NCBI GenBank assembly: GCA_036346395.1
Contig: CM070611.1
Location: 24,872,473-24,936,472, forward strand
DNA from: Hsuehochloa calcarea
Taxonomy: Eukaryota; Streptophyta; Magnoliopsida; Poales; Poaceae
Length of the DNA stretch: 64,000 nucleotides
Reading direction: 5' to 3'
A program made the translations under genes and the position numbers. Within the stretch, counting starts at the first letter, position 1. The number at the start of each line of letters is the position of its first letter. Under the pieces are notes generated by a model that was not told where the DNA came from, did not search any database, and saw nothing but the letters and a program-made list of their open reading frames with translations. Below, piece after piece: positions 24,001 through 34,950 of this stretch.

Positions 24001-25196
24001 ATCATTACTTAGTGGCGATGACATTATAATGGTTCGCTTTAATGAGTTACACCAACTATGCCACATGAACGCTCTAGACAAATCTCTCATCACCGCTTTT
24101 GTCTCAGACGTGATTCTTTCTTTTAATAATCTCACTCTAGCATATGTATATGTATAAGTAATTATCCTCACACTAGCTAGCATGTCTATACATATGCAGA
24201 GACATGATGAGAGACCTCACACGTAGAAACGACAAGAACATTGGTTTCGTTGATCCATATATCGTATTCAAGGACCCAAACACTCCCTACGATCAATGGA
24301 GACCTCAAACGGAGAGGAATTTCCTGAGGTTCTTGATCAACCAAAAGAACAAAAGATTTATACTCTTCCCCTACAACTTTGGGTGAGTGTTGTTATCGTG
24401 TGCACATTTTACTTTACTTACTCAATCCAACATAAAGATATATATGTTGACTCTATAAACAAATGCAACTTTTCATCGATAACGATTGTCCTCGATCTCT
24501 CCGACGGTCATTTGCTAATCTATGACTCGTTGAGAAAACCGCAGGAAGATTACCAAGATATGATAGACATTATCCAGGGGTAACTTCGATCTTTAAATAT
24601 TTATTCCTGCTCTTTAACTTTGCAATAGTTAATTAACGATCCAATTATTGGGCAGGGTTTGGGCTTGGTTCGTTCAACTACACCGTCCGGATCTGAAAGC
24701 GCCACTTCCTGATCCACACCGACTGGATGTAAGTTGTACTAGCTCCCCGCATCTTTGCCTTATCATGCTTCACTACGCGGGATGACGAGAGTTATCTTTT
24801 ATATCGCATGATGGGTTCTACTGCACCACCAGCAACAATTTGTGTGGATACTACGCTTATGAGTTCCTCATGGTGTATGCAAAAGAACCCATCTACAGAT
24901 GCGTAGCACGTAATAAGTATATATAATAAATCCATTTTATTTATTTGTTGCTATTAAATAAATCTTATGTATATTAATACTTCTTTCGCTTAATGCAAAT
25001 TGAAGGAGATATGGTTGAAGGAACAGTGTTGGATATGGACCGCCTCAAAGGAATTCAAGAGACAATCGCAGATTTCTTAATGAGCATGTCCTCAAGCCCT
25101 AAGACCGAGTTCTACTTTAACCTGTATGAACAATTGAAGCCAAACCAGACGAACATTTGTATGACATTTAAGTGGAGGACAACATTTGTGTTGTAA
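21098..25196 (+). pseudogene. CACTA second gene: Transposase_24-like region, Pro-rich linker, ULP1-like protease
   Basis: After an acidic start (MVDPNDNMDDAMMEIINND) a second exon leads to a block with RNWAMKKMATQFQCWKKKLY, then HHHLGSGGYRSAIPKWERME and YRSRQRKKYEEAERMRRM (22240-22290), the pattern of Transposase_24/TNPA-type proteins. A Pro/Arg-rich linker made by a tandem repeat follows (23010-23310). The 3' third contains GFVDPYIVFKDPNTPYDQW, IVLDLSDGHLLIYDSLRKP and NNLCGYYAYEFL (about 24835), matching the Asp and catalytic Cys regions of C48 (ULP1/SUMO) peptidases. The stop is at 25194-25196. Several introns and frameshifts intervene. Role: DNA-binding regulator plus possible deSUMOylating activity, from family knowledge. 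Confidence 0.75.
23010..23310. repeat. GC-rich minisatellite in the CACTA second gene
   Basis: About eight tandem units of 33-39 bp built on CGCCTCCACGGCGGGCTCC followed by AACGCCG and a variable CCATCG/CACCGGCC. Translated in the gene's frame they give PPRRAPTPxPAAPS units. Open frames occur on both strands, a typical artefact of such DNA. Confidence 0.85.
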
Positions 25197-25231
25197 ATAC
25201 CAAGGATGCATGAATAATGTTGTAAATTTTA

Positions 25232-25236
<5 letters not shown>

Positions 25237-25279
<43 letters not shown>

Positions 25280-25282
25280 TAT
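25237..25282. repeat. (AT)n microsatellite
   Basis: An almost uninterrupted AT dinucleotide run just after the CACTA second gene. Confidence 0.9.
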
Positions 25283-25449
25283 AGCTCCATAATATATATA
25301 GTTTCATACTTTATTTGTGTGTAATAATGTTCCAAACTAAATTATATGTGGCGTATACATATATTAGCAAATAAGAATACGCATTGGAAAACCTAATGTA
25401 ATTTTAAAACCAAAATCAATAATGAATTGAAATGAAAACAAAAAGAAAA

Positions 25450-25673
25450 AATTTAGTCCCGGTTGGTAATACCAACCGGATTAAAAGGGCTGACCTGCGT
25501 GGCAAAGCCTCAATGGACCTTTTAGTCCCTGCTGGTATTACCAACCGACTAGTTGTCGGTTTTAGTCCCGGGCCCGACCCGGACTAAAGGTGAGACATTT
25601 AGTCCGATTTTCTAGTCCCGGCTCTACACCCGGGACTAGAGGCCCTTTAGGCCCGGGACCAAAGGTCTGTTCT
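25450..25673. repeat. CACTA right subterminal repeat array
   Basis: Units include TTTAGTCCCGGTTGGTAATA with an inverted ACCAACCGG partner, then further TTTAGTCCC and GACTAAAGG copies, ending at GGACCAAAGGTCTGTTCT before the terminus. Confidence 0.85.
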
Positions 25674-25682
25674 GTAGTAGTG
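25674..25682 (-). repeat. CACTA right terminal inverted repeat
   Basis: GTAGTAGTG, the exact complement of the left CACTACTAC. Confidence 0.85.
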
Positions 25683-25685
25683 TTA
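25683..25685. other. CACTA target-site duplication, right (TTA)
   Basis: Matches TTA at 14816-14818. Confidence 0.85.
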
Positions 25686-26084
25686 CTTTATTAAAGCGAC
25701 TGAAAATGTCATCGATGCTCTCTCCAGGACGCATCTAGAATTTATTGTACTCACGCTTGTAAACAGTTTGACGCACCTTTTTGATTTGGGACGAACCTCA
25801 TGATATGTTTCGAGAGTGTTCCAAATTTCATGCTAGCTTGAAAGATTGCAAATTCTATCATATTCTTGTCTACCAAGTGCACCATATAAAAGATTCTTAG
25901 CCTTATTGTTGTTAGCCAAAAGAATTGCAGAAGCAGGTGTAGCAATTTCAGGAATAACCAGCGGGGCTCTAACAACATCCCAAATAGCTTGTCCTTCGCT
26001 CTCAAGAAAGACGCGCATACGATTCTTCCAATAGGCATAGTCGTGCCCATCGAAGATATGCGGTTTAGTAGAAAACTTATCCAT
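25686..26084 (-). pseudogene. Copia gag, N-terminal part
   Basis: The frame starts at an ATG (complement of 26082-26084) 58 bases from the right LTR and reads MDKFSTKPHIFDGHDYAYWK, a typical copia Gag opening. ANNNKAKNLLYGALGRQEYD follows, then a shifted frame to the CACTA junction at 25685. The reading continues on the far side from 14815. The Gag shell protein was cut by the CACTA insertion. Confidence 0.85.
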
Positions 26085-26127
26085 CGCCAAAGTTCGGTGA
26101 CCGGTTAAGATCAAGATTGAACTAACC

Positions 26128-26139
26128 GGCTCGATACCA
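26128..26139 (-). other. Copia primer-binding site
   Basis: GGCTCGATACCA, the complement of TGGTATCGAGCC, lies two bases inside the right LTR, fixing that LTR as the 5' one. The same variant primer site occurs in E1. Confidence 0.75.
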
Positions 26140-26141
26140 CT

Positions 26142-27929
26142 TGTTGGACCGTAAAGGCGACTAGAGGGGGTGAATAGGAGCACGCCACTTTTTCACAAGT
26201 TATGAACTCAATACAATTTAACTCCAAAGAGCTATTAGAAAGCTATGAAGATCAATATACCAAGACAAATGAAGACTAGTATTGAATCCAATTAAACCCC
26301 TAAGCAATATAACAAAATCAACTAAGATTACTAAGACTCACAAAGACGGTCGACCGTTATACTCAACCGGTCGGACCGATTGCTCGCGGTCCGACCGCTT
26401 TGTCTTTGGCGGTCGATCGCTTCCAAAATCGGTCGACCGGTGATGACGGCGGTCCGACCGGCCGACTCGAACCGATCCAGCAATAAAAATCAGCCCGATG
26501 ACGGTTGCAATTAGATGAAACTTTTGATTCTCAACTCCAATCTTTATGAAACTTTGCACACACCTTCTATATGCTATTGAGGACCTATTCCAATCGAATA
26601 TTATGATAATTCTTGGAACGATCTTAAGCAATTGATAATTGATTAACAGGAGGTCTAAAACTGCAAGAACGAAAACTTGATCCTAAAGCTTGTTCGTGAG
26701 AAATTGATGAACAAGATGATGCTAGATAGATTCACACATATCACAGCAAGCTAATTCACGGAAAGAATCAATCACAAACTCGCGGATCAAGGAAAGCCCT
26801 AAAATCACCAAATTGAAAGCAAGAACGAAAAGAGACTTATCTCAAGCAAACCTTGCATAGATTGATTTCGTGATCGGTGGATTACATCCACACCATCATG
26901 GATCAAGAGACAATCAAGGATCACGAATTCACCACAAACCATCAAGAGCCCTAGCCTCCACCTCAACTCCCTAAAGACAATTAGGGTTTTGAAACATAAA
27001 AGGCGAGAGAGAGAGGTGCAGCCACCATCTCCTCCTATTTATAGTGGAGGCTTAAAACTCTTAGGGTTTGACTTAATTGGGCTCCGTTAAGGCCCACTAA
27101 CAAACGGGTCACATACGCACGCTCGCGGGCCGTCTTTAACCTTTTGACCTAAACCGCTTCACCATGCGTCATGGATTTGCCAATAGGTCACCATTGTCCA
27201 TCTTGTATCACGCTTGAGTCGTTGACCCCACCCGCATCGCCGATCGCTCGACCTCAACTCTTCAAGTCTAGTCCCGATTCTCCTCGCCGCTGACCGTCGT
27301 TGACCACCAAGCCACCGCACAACCATAGACAAGAAAACACGATTCGGGAACAAGTTCTTCACAACTTGACCCATGTTAGTCAAAACATGCATCATGCAAA
27401 TCATATGCCATGAAACCAATGACTTTGACTTAACAAAACAACATCGCCACGGTTGGCCGACGTTCAAGTAGTTACTGGCTCGACCGCTCAGGTGAGCGGT
27501 CCGATCGCCCCATGGCGGTCGGACCGCTCCACAATGGCCGGTCGGACCGCTCCTCGTGAGCGGTCGGACCGCCTTAGGACTTAGCTGAAATTCAAGCTCC
27601 CAAAACCGAAACCTTCGAAACTTAAATCCAATAGAACTTCCTTCCGAGACTCCAAAATTATGAGACCAAGTGCATTGGGATCCCTTACTTGTCTACAACA
27701 CCTATTTTTGGCCCACTCGATTTGAACACTTTTGGTCATCGCCGGTCCGATCGCCCAGATGGCCGGTCCGACCGATATGGGACCGGTCGGACCGCCGTAA
27801 GGACCGGTCGGACCGCCGAGCAATAAGCTCAGTAACTTTGTCGAAAACGCGTGAAACGACAAACCGTAAACGCCATTGCCAATTGTCACATCATCCTAAG
27901 ATCTGGAGCATATCCCCATGAAATCCACA
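26142..27929 (-). mobile_element. Copia 5' LTR (right copy, 1788 bp)
   Basis: Matches 6153-7927. Outside the GGTCGGACCG repeats most differences are C/T changes; inside those repeats there are many small indels. A minus-strand TATA box is at 27036-27043. Confidence 0.9.
27036..27043 (-). promoter_or_regulatory. Copia LTR TATA box (5' LTR copy)
   Basis: TATAAATA on the minus strand in the 5' LTR. Its first Gag codon is about 950 bases downstream. Confidence 0.65.
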
Positions 27930-27934
27930 GCAGG
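27930..27934. other. Copia target-site duplication, right copy (GCAGG)
   Basis: Perfect match to 6148-6152. Confidence 0.9.
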
Positions 27935-28683
27935 CAAGCCGGAGTTGACAGAGGTGACCAAAAACGGTCGAAAAACGAAAAATACAAAGAAGCTTCGCTG
28001 CGGTCCAAGTAAGCAAGTGCCAAGCATCTAAGGACTAAAGTGGAGCTACCTGAGCACGGAAGAGACACAGAGGAGGTTGGAGCAGCTCCTGTGACGAATG
28101 TGGTGCTTTCGGTCGAAAATGGGGAATCTCCAATTCAGCCAAGCGCTGGGGAAGATAAGTGAAATTGAGCGAGGGTTAAGCTCAAGTGATTAAAGAGGGA
28201 GCAGAGGGAGCAAGAATTGGAAATGGAGAGCCACTGTGGTACCACTTTCACCGTGAGCTTGAAGCTCGGCAATGGCGGCCGAAATGATTTCGGGTGAATG
28301 CAGCTCAAACAACCACTGAGGTGCTAGCTAGAGTTGCGAAAATGCTAAAGGAAGCCAAGAGAGGAAACAAGGGAGCTTAAATTGCCGAGATGGCAGAGAG
28401 CAACGGCAAGATTTCTCCTCGGGTCAGCCCTGCCATGGGAGCTCTGAGAGTGATTGGAGCAGTTGAGAAATGGACGTTTGAGGGCGGTGCACGACGAGCA
28501 ATTAATGTGAGCAGAGGTAGCCGTTTAAATGTGGTCACCGAGGTGACCCTACGCTGCGCCCCACTCCTCTGATTACGCCATGGCTTTAACTCAGCCGCAA
28601 CGCTCGCTCAGACGCGAGGAAGGAGACGACGCGGCCACCGTTGGATCTAAATCGAACGGTTCAAATGAACGGGACGATCGGCC
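27930..28683 (-). mobile_element. E2 gypsy LTR fragment (right part)
   Basis: Continues E2 beyond the copia element. It aligns by eye with 46690-47300 of the element A LTR, for example GAGTTGCG(A)AAATGCTAAAGG near 28335 and TAGCCGTTTAAA near 28518. It stops at 28683, where the plus-strand LTR F begins. The expected LTR end (GGGATGTTACA) is missing. Confidence 0.7.
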
Positions 28684-29389
28684 ATGTAACAGCCTCAGCT
28701 TTAATAAACAGTAATAAGATGTTGTTCATAGCATCACTGTTCATTTCGGCAAATTAGGCAATATGTTAAGCTTGTTAAAACTTCAGAAGAAAATACCAAA
28801 TCAATGTTGGTATGATGACCGGGAAGTATTTTTAATAAAGACTAGATGAATTATTTTGGCCAAAAATAATATTTGTTGAAATTTTAGATGTTGAGAAAAA
28901 TATTTATTCTCTAAACAAAACCTATTCGGTTAAGTAAATTATTTAAGTATTTTAAAAAGGAAACAGTGGATTTTAAACTTTATCCAGGACATATATTATC
29001 CCAGTTGTTCCTCTGCAAAATCTCACATTTTTCTGAATCAATTTGCTATTTTAAAACCCCGGTCAAACTCTTGAAGATTTGAATTAGGCTTGGTCAACCC
29101 TCCCGGCCTAAACCCACTTTGGCACTGTAGTGGCTCGAACCCAACGAGTTTGAGTCCCAATCCGTGCAACCGGGCCGCACTGTCGCGTTCGTGCGTGCGC
29201 CCCATCTCCCGTGTTTTCGAGCTGTTGATCTACTCGCGGACGGTCGTGATTCGCAGCGCCGTGCGAGCCCTCCGTGTGTGCGATGTGATCTACACCGTTG
29301 GATTCCCATCCAACCGTGGTCAACCGTGGTTTTGAAAACCTTAGCGCTCACCTAAATTGTAGCCGTCAGATCTCAATGAACGGGCCTGA

Positions 29390-29770
29390 TGAATTGGAAC
29401 GTTCGTACCGTCCGAACGCGCCATGTGATATGCACCGTTGGATCTTCATCCCACGGCACCTCAATTAAACTCAGTCATCAAACTCACCTCCAAAATCGGG
29501 CACCGTTGGATCCTGAACGGGCCGCCCAGATCAACATGAACGTTCGGACCGTCCGAACGTCACGTTGAATTTGAGCCGTCGGATCTAGATCGGACCATCG
29601 AGGCGGGCGGTGGCATTCGGACCGTCCGAGGCCTAGCCAATCTGAGCCTTTCAATTCAAATCCAACGCTACCCGTTGGATTAAGTTCAAAACCCCTTGGC
29701 GCATATCCTTTCTTGAGTAGCCGTTGGATTTGGATCCAACGCCTCTCTTTGCTTGGGCCGATCGGACCGG
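29390..29770. repeat. Dyad-repeat region in LTR F
   Basis: Copies of GTTCGGACCGTCCGAAC-type dyads (29400, 29535, 29610) interleaved with CCGTTGGAT(C/T) and GATCCAACG. This is the same vocabulary as the E2 array at 5540-5985. Confidence 0.6.
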
Positions 29771-30053
29771 TTTCAGCACCCTTTGAATCTCAGCCGTGAG
29801 TACAAGATCGAACGGCTGATAATCCTTGGATCTTTCGGTGAGCTGTGTTGTCGTATTTTGCCCGGATGACAGCAGAGCCCCACTTGTCAGTGAGCCCTCT
29901 CTCTTCCTCCTCTCGTCTGTGCACCACCGCCAGCTCTGCAGCTGGAGTAGAGACGTTGCACAGTATTGGTGCGAATATTCCTTTGATAGTTAGCATCGTA
30001 TAGCCACCTCATCAGCTCTAGAGAATTCTCGGTTGCTCTGGTGGGACAAATCC

Positions 30054-30062
30054 TATATAAAT
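30054..30062 (+). promoter_or_regulatory. Candidate TATA box of LTR F
   Basis: TATATAAAT in a mostly GC-balanced context, about 1.2 kb upstream of the putative coding exon. Confidence 0.5.
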
Positions 30063-31286
30063 CCCACTTTTGGGAGCTGTGCCATTGTTAACCGAAGTAG
30101 TGATCTTCACCCCATTTTCTTCCCAGTGAAGTATCCTTGGCTCTCTTTGCATGCTCATCTCTCTCGGTGCTTAATTCACCTGATGATGTGAATTTGGGCA
30201 TCGTTTGTAGGTTGATCCAGGGTGTTACCCTTTTTGCTGAACCGAGCCAGTTGGAGCACCTTGTGGGTAGTGTCTTGCTCTGGTGGGTTAGGTTTCTTGT
30301 CTCCCTCCAAAGCATAGGTAGGTTGATCTTTAGAGTCTAAGATTTCTTTGTTGTCGTTTTGGTCAGACCAGTGCAAAGGATCTTGGGTTTTTGTTGTCTC
30401 GGCCAGGACTTGGCTTCATATATTTTCTTCTCCAGCTGGTAAGTTAGACCTTGTTTCTTGTCGCCCTGAGCATACTAAGGACTTCATTAGTTCATGAGCC
30501 ATTCACTTGTACATGAATGCTCAAATCTGCTTTAAACTGAAAAGTTGTTTTTATAACTTTTCGGTCTTTCATGTCATTTTCAAGATCTAGTGTTTCTCTT
30601 ACTAGCATATCAGCTTGTTTAGGTCTTAGCAAAACCCTAGTATCATAAGTAGACCTTCTTTTGATTCTTAAGATCACAGTTTCCTTTATTGATACAAGAT
30701 CCCTCTCTGTTAGTTTTGTCGAGCAAAACCAACAAGAGCTTTATCCTTCCTTCCTTTCTGTGACCTGGTCGTTTAGGGTTAGCAAGGATGGGCTAGGGTA
30801 TTTCTTACTTCCCATATTAGCTTTAACTTCAATTTAAAATCTTTGTTTTTGTATTTTGCTAGCAGCCGAAAACTGCAAATTACCTTTTTGCTGTTGGACA
30901 GCCCGACAACATACACAGCAAGTCTCCTAGTATTTTTTTTCTCCTGTCATTTTGGATTATGAAATGATGAGCTATAATACAGTATCCATTTGAATGTTTT
31001 TAGTCTGAGAAAAACAATTTCTTGAATACCTATTAAGATCACTGCACCCTTTGTGTTTGTAATCAGATTTAATTCAGCTTTTCAAACATCTGTAACTTTA
31101 GTCTTAAATTAAACTCCAAACTGGACACTTAGTATCTGTAGAGGATAAATATGGGTTATTACCTTATTTGGGGTAGATATAGCTTAAGCATATTGCTATC
31201 TATGCATTATCATCTTGATCATGCATTCTTTTTCAATATTTTGTCCTCTGTCAGTTTTGGTGTTTATTGGATTCTTATGATTTTAG

Positions 31287-31361
31287 ATTCTGGTTCTTCC
31301 GAAGTTGTTGAATGTGTTATTGAACAACCAGAACCTGAACAAGAGATCTATTATTACCAAG
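31287..31361 (+). CDS. Putative internal coding exon of LTR F
   Basis: Preceded by TTATGATTTTAG and followed by CCAAG|GCAAGC. With two bases before the first full codon, as in A, D and G, it reads SGSSEVVECVIEQPEPEQE and then IYYYQ, 75 nt in all (63 in A, D and G). The frame stays open past the splice site for another 15 codons. The terminal exon has been lost by truncation. The peptide is strongly acidic and matches no family I know. Confidence 0.5.
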
Positions 31362-32304
31362 GCAAGCATCATCTCTGCACCATATTGATCCCGATTTTGG
31401 AACTGTAGATTTACAAAATACAGTAATAACTGTTGCATGCTAATTCCTTAAAAATTAATTGTGAACTGTTTAGTATCTAGTTACAACCTATCACTTGTGG
31501 CTTACCTTAAATTTGATCATACACTCAAATTAAGGTATTGTTTGTATTAAAGTACTTATGTTACAATTTTTCTTAGCCATCCAGTCCATAGACCGGTAGT
31601 GTTTGGTAAGCTTATCTTGTCAAACATGGAAATCACAATCGAATTTTAAGTATTTGTTTCTTTGTCAGTCTCTTTAAATCAAAAATGAATTTAAACCCTT
31701 CTTGCTAATCTGATTTCAAATCCGGACAAGTGAATACTAGTGATGGTGCCTTAGTGCACGAGACTAGGAAATGTGGTTGTCTTGTGTGGATTGATTAAGG
31801 ACTGAACATTGGCTGGATGATTCAAGCCCCAACGTACTTCCACACGCGGTGTATGGGCGCTGTTTGGTTAAGTAAAGGGTTAATGCTATTGAGTTGTAAA
31901 ACAGGAAAGTAAGGACATATGTGTTTGATTGTGTATCTATATCATATGTTCTTAGGAGGGTGAGGCCATACATGCGTTCCATCACATGTATGTACCTTAA
32001 GGGCTCCGATTGCGAATTAATATGTGCAGCTAGCACAGCTCTACTTTCTGTCATTTAATTTCTGTTTTCGGATCGGAATTCCCGACACAACATGTGGACC
32101 CCCGGTTGGCAGGTTCTACTGGTAACTTGTACTGAGCGGGATCAGTCACACATGGGTACTCCAGCTCAATAGTTTCAACTTGTTGAAAATACCAAATCTT
32201 AGTTTACCCGGCCGGCATAGCAAAGGCAGTGTGCTATTATTCCGGAGGCTTACGGGCTAACTAAGTCGTGTGGGTAAAAATGTACACCCCTGTAGGGATT
32301 AAAA

Positions 32305-32316
32305 CTATTCGAATAG
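32305..32316. other. LTR palindrome CTATTCGAATAG (F)
   Basis: Exact palindrome, preceded by GTGTGGGTAAAAATGTACAC as in the other plus-oriented LTR (G). Confidence 0.7.
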
Positions 32317-32718
32317 CCTTGTCCCCGATTACGGACAACGCTTGAATTTGATTAGCGCTTTGTATAGATTTGACATTCCAATTTTGTTGGTGAAAGGAAT
32401 TTTGGTTAAATGGCTAAGTGTGTACTGTTGTGTTGGTGGTGTACAGCCACTTCATTATTGTTTATTGTTTATGATTATTCTTCATTTACTTGTTATTTGA
32501 GTCCAAATTGATTTATTAAATTGCTTTATCAAAATTTAGCAATTGTAGGTTAAGATGTATTGCTTTCCGCAAAAATTGAAACATTATGCCTTCCTGTTGT
32601 AACCTTATGCATATATAAATTATAATCCTTTGTATAGGTTCTACTAAACACTTTCTTTTATTTAGTTTGTGTAAGTCTTGCTAAGTACCTTCCGTACTCA
32701 GGGGTTACATTTCAAGGA

Positions 32719-32825
32719 GATAAATTCTAGAGAATTCAAATGACAACAAGGATGCATCCAAAAGTTTTAATTTATCCTCATTTTCATACATTTGAATCAC
32801 AACCCTAGATCTTTGGGATGTTACA
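32719..32825 (-). mobile_element. Gypsy LTR end fragment, element A-like
   Basis: The last 107 bases before an integrase fragment end TTTGGGATGTTACA. The text (AAAAGTTTTAATTTATCCTC, ACATTTGAATCACAA) resembles the end of the element A LTR, not the end of D/G-type LTRs. It is a remnant left by a deletion that also truncated F. Confidence 0.6.
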
Positions 32826-33580
32826 AGATTCTTCCTGATCTCCGCTACTCTGGCCATAGTCTGCTGAACCCAATCTGGGCCCACAACTGCTCGCTCTCCA
32901 ACTGCATCCCAACACAATGGGGACCTGCACTTCCACCCATAGTGAACCTCAAACGGAGCAGCTCGAATACTAGCGTGATAGATGTTGTTGTAGGCGAATT
33001 CTCTGCCAAAGCCAAATGATCTTCCCAGCCTCCCTTCCAACACATAACACAACATCTGAACATATCCTCTAGAGTCTGTATGGTGCGTTCGGACTGACCA
33101 TCCGTTTGGGGGTGAAATACGGTGCTAAGACGAAGCTGTGTGCCTAGGGCACTCTGCAACCTCTCCCAGAACTTGGAGACAAATTTAGCATCTCGATCAG
33201 AAACAATAGTTTTAGGAACTCCGTGTAACCTCACTATCTCTCGCACATACAGAGGAGCCAAATCACTTGTGAATTTGTTGTACAAATAGGAATGAAGTGA
33301 GCAGACTTACTGAACCGGTCCACAATGACCCAAATAGCATCCTTCCCTCGCTACGTGTGAGGTAAACCAACTACGAAATCCATGGATATGTCATCCCACG
33401 GCCATACTGGAATTTCCAAAGGTTCCAGCAACTCTGTTGGTCGCTTATGCTCAGCCTTGACCCATTGGCAAACTCCACAAGATGCTACATACTGAGCGAT
33501 ATGAACCTTCATCCTCTTCTACTAGAAACTCTTCTTCAAATCCTTATACATCTTGGTCTCGCTAGGATGTACGGTATACG
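32826..33580 (-). pseudogene. Gypsy integrase fragment (D locus)
   Basis: The minus strand reads from YTVHPSETKMYKDLKKSF with the zinc-binding His, through CGVCQWVKAEHKRP, MDFVVGLP (first Asp), [15 protein letters not shown] (second Asp) and [19 protein letters not shown] (catalytic Glu), to [20 protein letters not shown]. It contains a stop and at least two frameshifts. At 32825 the frame runs straight into LTR sequence (EIRKNL then VTSQ), so the C-terminus, any chromodomain and the polypurine tract are missing. Its sequence differs clearly from the G and A integrases, so it belongs to another chromovirus lineage. Confidence 0.8.
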
Positions 33581-34283
33581 TATCCTATGACGTGTCCTTC
33601 AACAGGTTCCGGCCTTTGAGCGCGAGGAAAGCCCACTAACATGCGAGCCTAATGTTGCGGTTCATGGTTGGGGACTTGCCCTCTCATTTCGGGAAGACGG
33701 AACTCCGGTGGCGCAGAAGCATATAGGGAGACCTCATTCTCCCCATAAAGTACATGTCGGGCTACTAGCGCCGTATTGCATATGGGTTGTAGATGCTCCT
33801 GAGCTGTGATGAGACGACGCCGCGTCTCCCAAAGCTTGTGTAAGGCACATCGATGCATTTAGCCGTGATGCGAACCAATCTTGTGAGTTGCCGAACATGG
33901 GAATCCACACTGTATTGAATCTCGGCGAAGGTGTTCACCTCCGCGCCATGTGCTTGCATAGGAAAATGGTCGTACGGTGGCTGAGACAACTCCGTCAAGT
34001 CATAACGAAGAAGACTCATGGCCATACTAGCCACTTCTTGCAAAGCCATGGCATCGGAAGTTCCACGAGCCTGGAAATGGTACGGAATACTCCCCGTAAC
34101 TTGTCTTGCAATGAGGTGGATCACAGCTTGGTAGTCTTCCATTCCTTGTCCTTGATCTCGACGGTAGATGAAGTACATGGGTTGGTAGGTGAAGTTCGCC
34201 CGCCACTTCATATCTAAGAGAAGCGCCGGGTACCCATTCACATCTTCAGCTTGAGTCTCTCTGATCAGATACTGACGACTCAT
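33581..34283 (-). pseudogene. Extra ORF upstream of gag in element D
   Basis: Starts at the ATG complementary to 34281-34283, about 150 bases after the primer site. It is open for 172 codons to 33765, continuing in another frame to 33649. It contains ETQAEDVNGYPALLLDMKWR, FTYQPMYFIYRRDQG, EDYQAVIHLIARQVTG, YHFQARGTSDAMALQEVA and MAMSLLRYDL; the downstream part has HVLYGENEVSLYASAPPEF. Element G has the same ORF at 57594. It is neither gag nor pol. The alternation of strands ending in a GTS...A...A..AM..L helix resembles a dsRNA-binding domain, an inference only. It ends at a deletion joining it to the integrase fragment. Confidence 0.6.
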
Positions 34284-34434
34284 CTAAGGACAAGAATAGA
34301 CAAGGTAAGTTAGTTTTGCAAATAAAACAAGAGTAAGGTGAGAAATGATACTAAGATGGATGAGTAATAAAAAAATTGACCCAAGAGGCTTGCTAAAACT
34401 AACGTCAGTGCTATTTCTAACGTACAGTCAGTAT

Positions 34435-34447
34435 GGTTCGGATACCA
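34435..34447 (-). other. D primer-binding site
   Basis: GGTTCGGATACCA, a degraded complement of TGGTATCAGAGCC, four bases from the LTR. Confidence 0.65.
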
Positions 34448-34950
34448 ATGTTGTGAGGACCCCCGGGTTATTTCCATAAGAGTGAGGCCTTCCCGGTCTT
34501 ATAGAAATAACTCTGGGCATCAAGTACATGGATTCAAACTTAACTCCATCTAAGTGAGAAGGTTTGACTGAACTAGAGGCCCGATGATCATGCGTACTGC
34601 TCCCTTGCAAGCAATACATGACAACCGGTCGTCCAAACAATCAAAGTTCACACTTAGTGAGTTAAAATGGAGTTCACCACAGCGAGCATGAGATCATGTT
34701 GGCTCCTAAGATCAGCGACCAACATGCTCATACTCTCATACATCGTCAATCACATACATACAACATTCATACATCGATAATTCAAAAGACATACAACATA
34801 ATGGTTAAGTCTACAACTATTACATAACGGCTGACCGGCCAAATTCAAATGAGAACAATAAGTAGTAGAGGAAGCAATAAAAAAAAACCAAAAGTCCAGC
34901 ATGGTGTTCCCCATAACCCATGGCAACCGACTATGGGTTAAATAATAACA

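Larger units (their letters stand above)
14819..25682 (+). mobile_element. CACTA (En/Spm) DNA transposon, 10,864 bp
   Basis: The termini are CACTACTAC and GTAGTAGTG, with matching TTA duplications outside. Both ends carry arrays of variants of TTTAGTCCCGG...CCGACTAAA, subterminal repeats of the grass CACTA type. Two plus-strand genes follow: a TNP2-like transposase (15906-19218) and a Transposase_24/ULP1-like gene (21098-25196). It splits the copia gag, so it is younger than the copia insertion. Both genes have stops and frameshifts, so this copy is probably not autonomous now, but its ends look usable in trans. Confidence 0.92.
6153..27929 (-). mobile_element. Ty1/copia retrotransposon (Opie/SIRE-like), split by a CACTA element
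   Basis: Two direct repeats begin TGTTGGACCGTAAAGG and end CCATGAAATCCACA, bounded by a perfect GCAGG duplication. A primer site next to the right copy sets minus orientation. Without the 10.9-kb CACTA insert the element is about 10.9 kb. Minus-strand remains run gag, protease, integrase, RT and RNase H, the copia order with integrase before RT. A gag with coiled-coil and Cys-rich segments and one CCHC knuckle suggests the Opie/SIRE lineage. All frames are disrupted, but the LTRs differ by few changes outside GC-rich sites, so the insertion looks recent. Confidence 0.9.
28684..32718 (+). mobile_element. F: plus-strand gypsy LTR, truncated at its 3' end
   Basis: It begins TGTAACAGCC, like the TGTAACATCCC starts of the other gypsy LTRs, abutting the antisense E2 LTR. 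It contains a TATA box (30054-30062), dyads of the form GTTCGGACCGTCCGAAC (29400-29620), an acidic exon (31287-31361), and the GCCGGCATA...GTGTGCT block with the CTATTCGAATAG palindrome (32210-32340). It is cut near 32718, at the point where the terminal exon would follow. No primer site or F interior is present, so it is a broken element or a solo LTR remnant. Confidence 0.7.
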
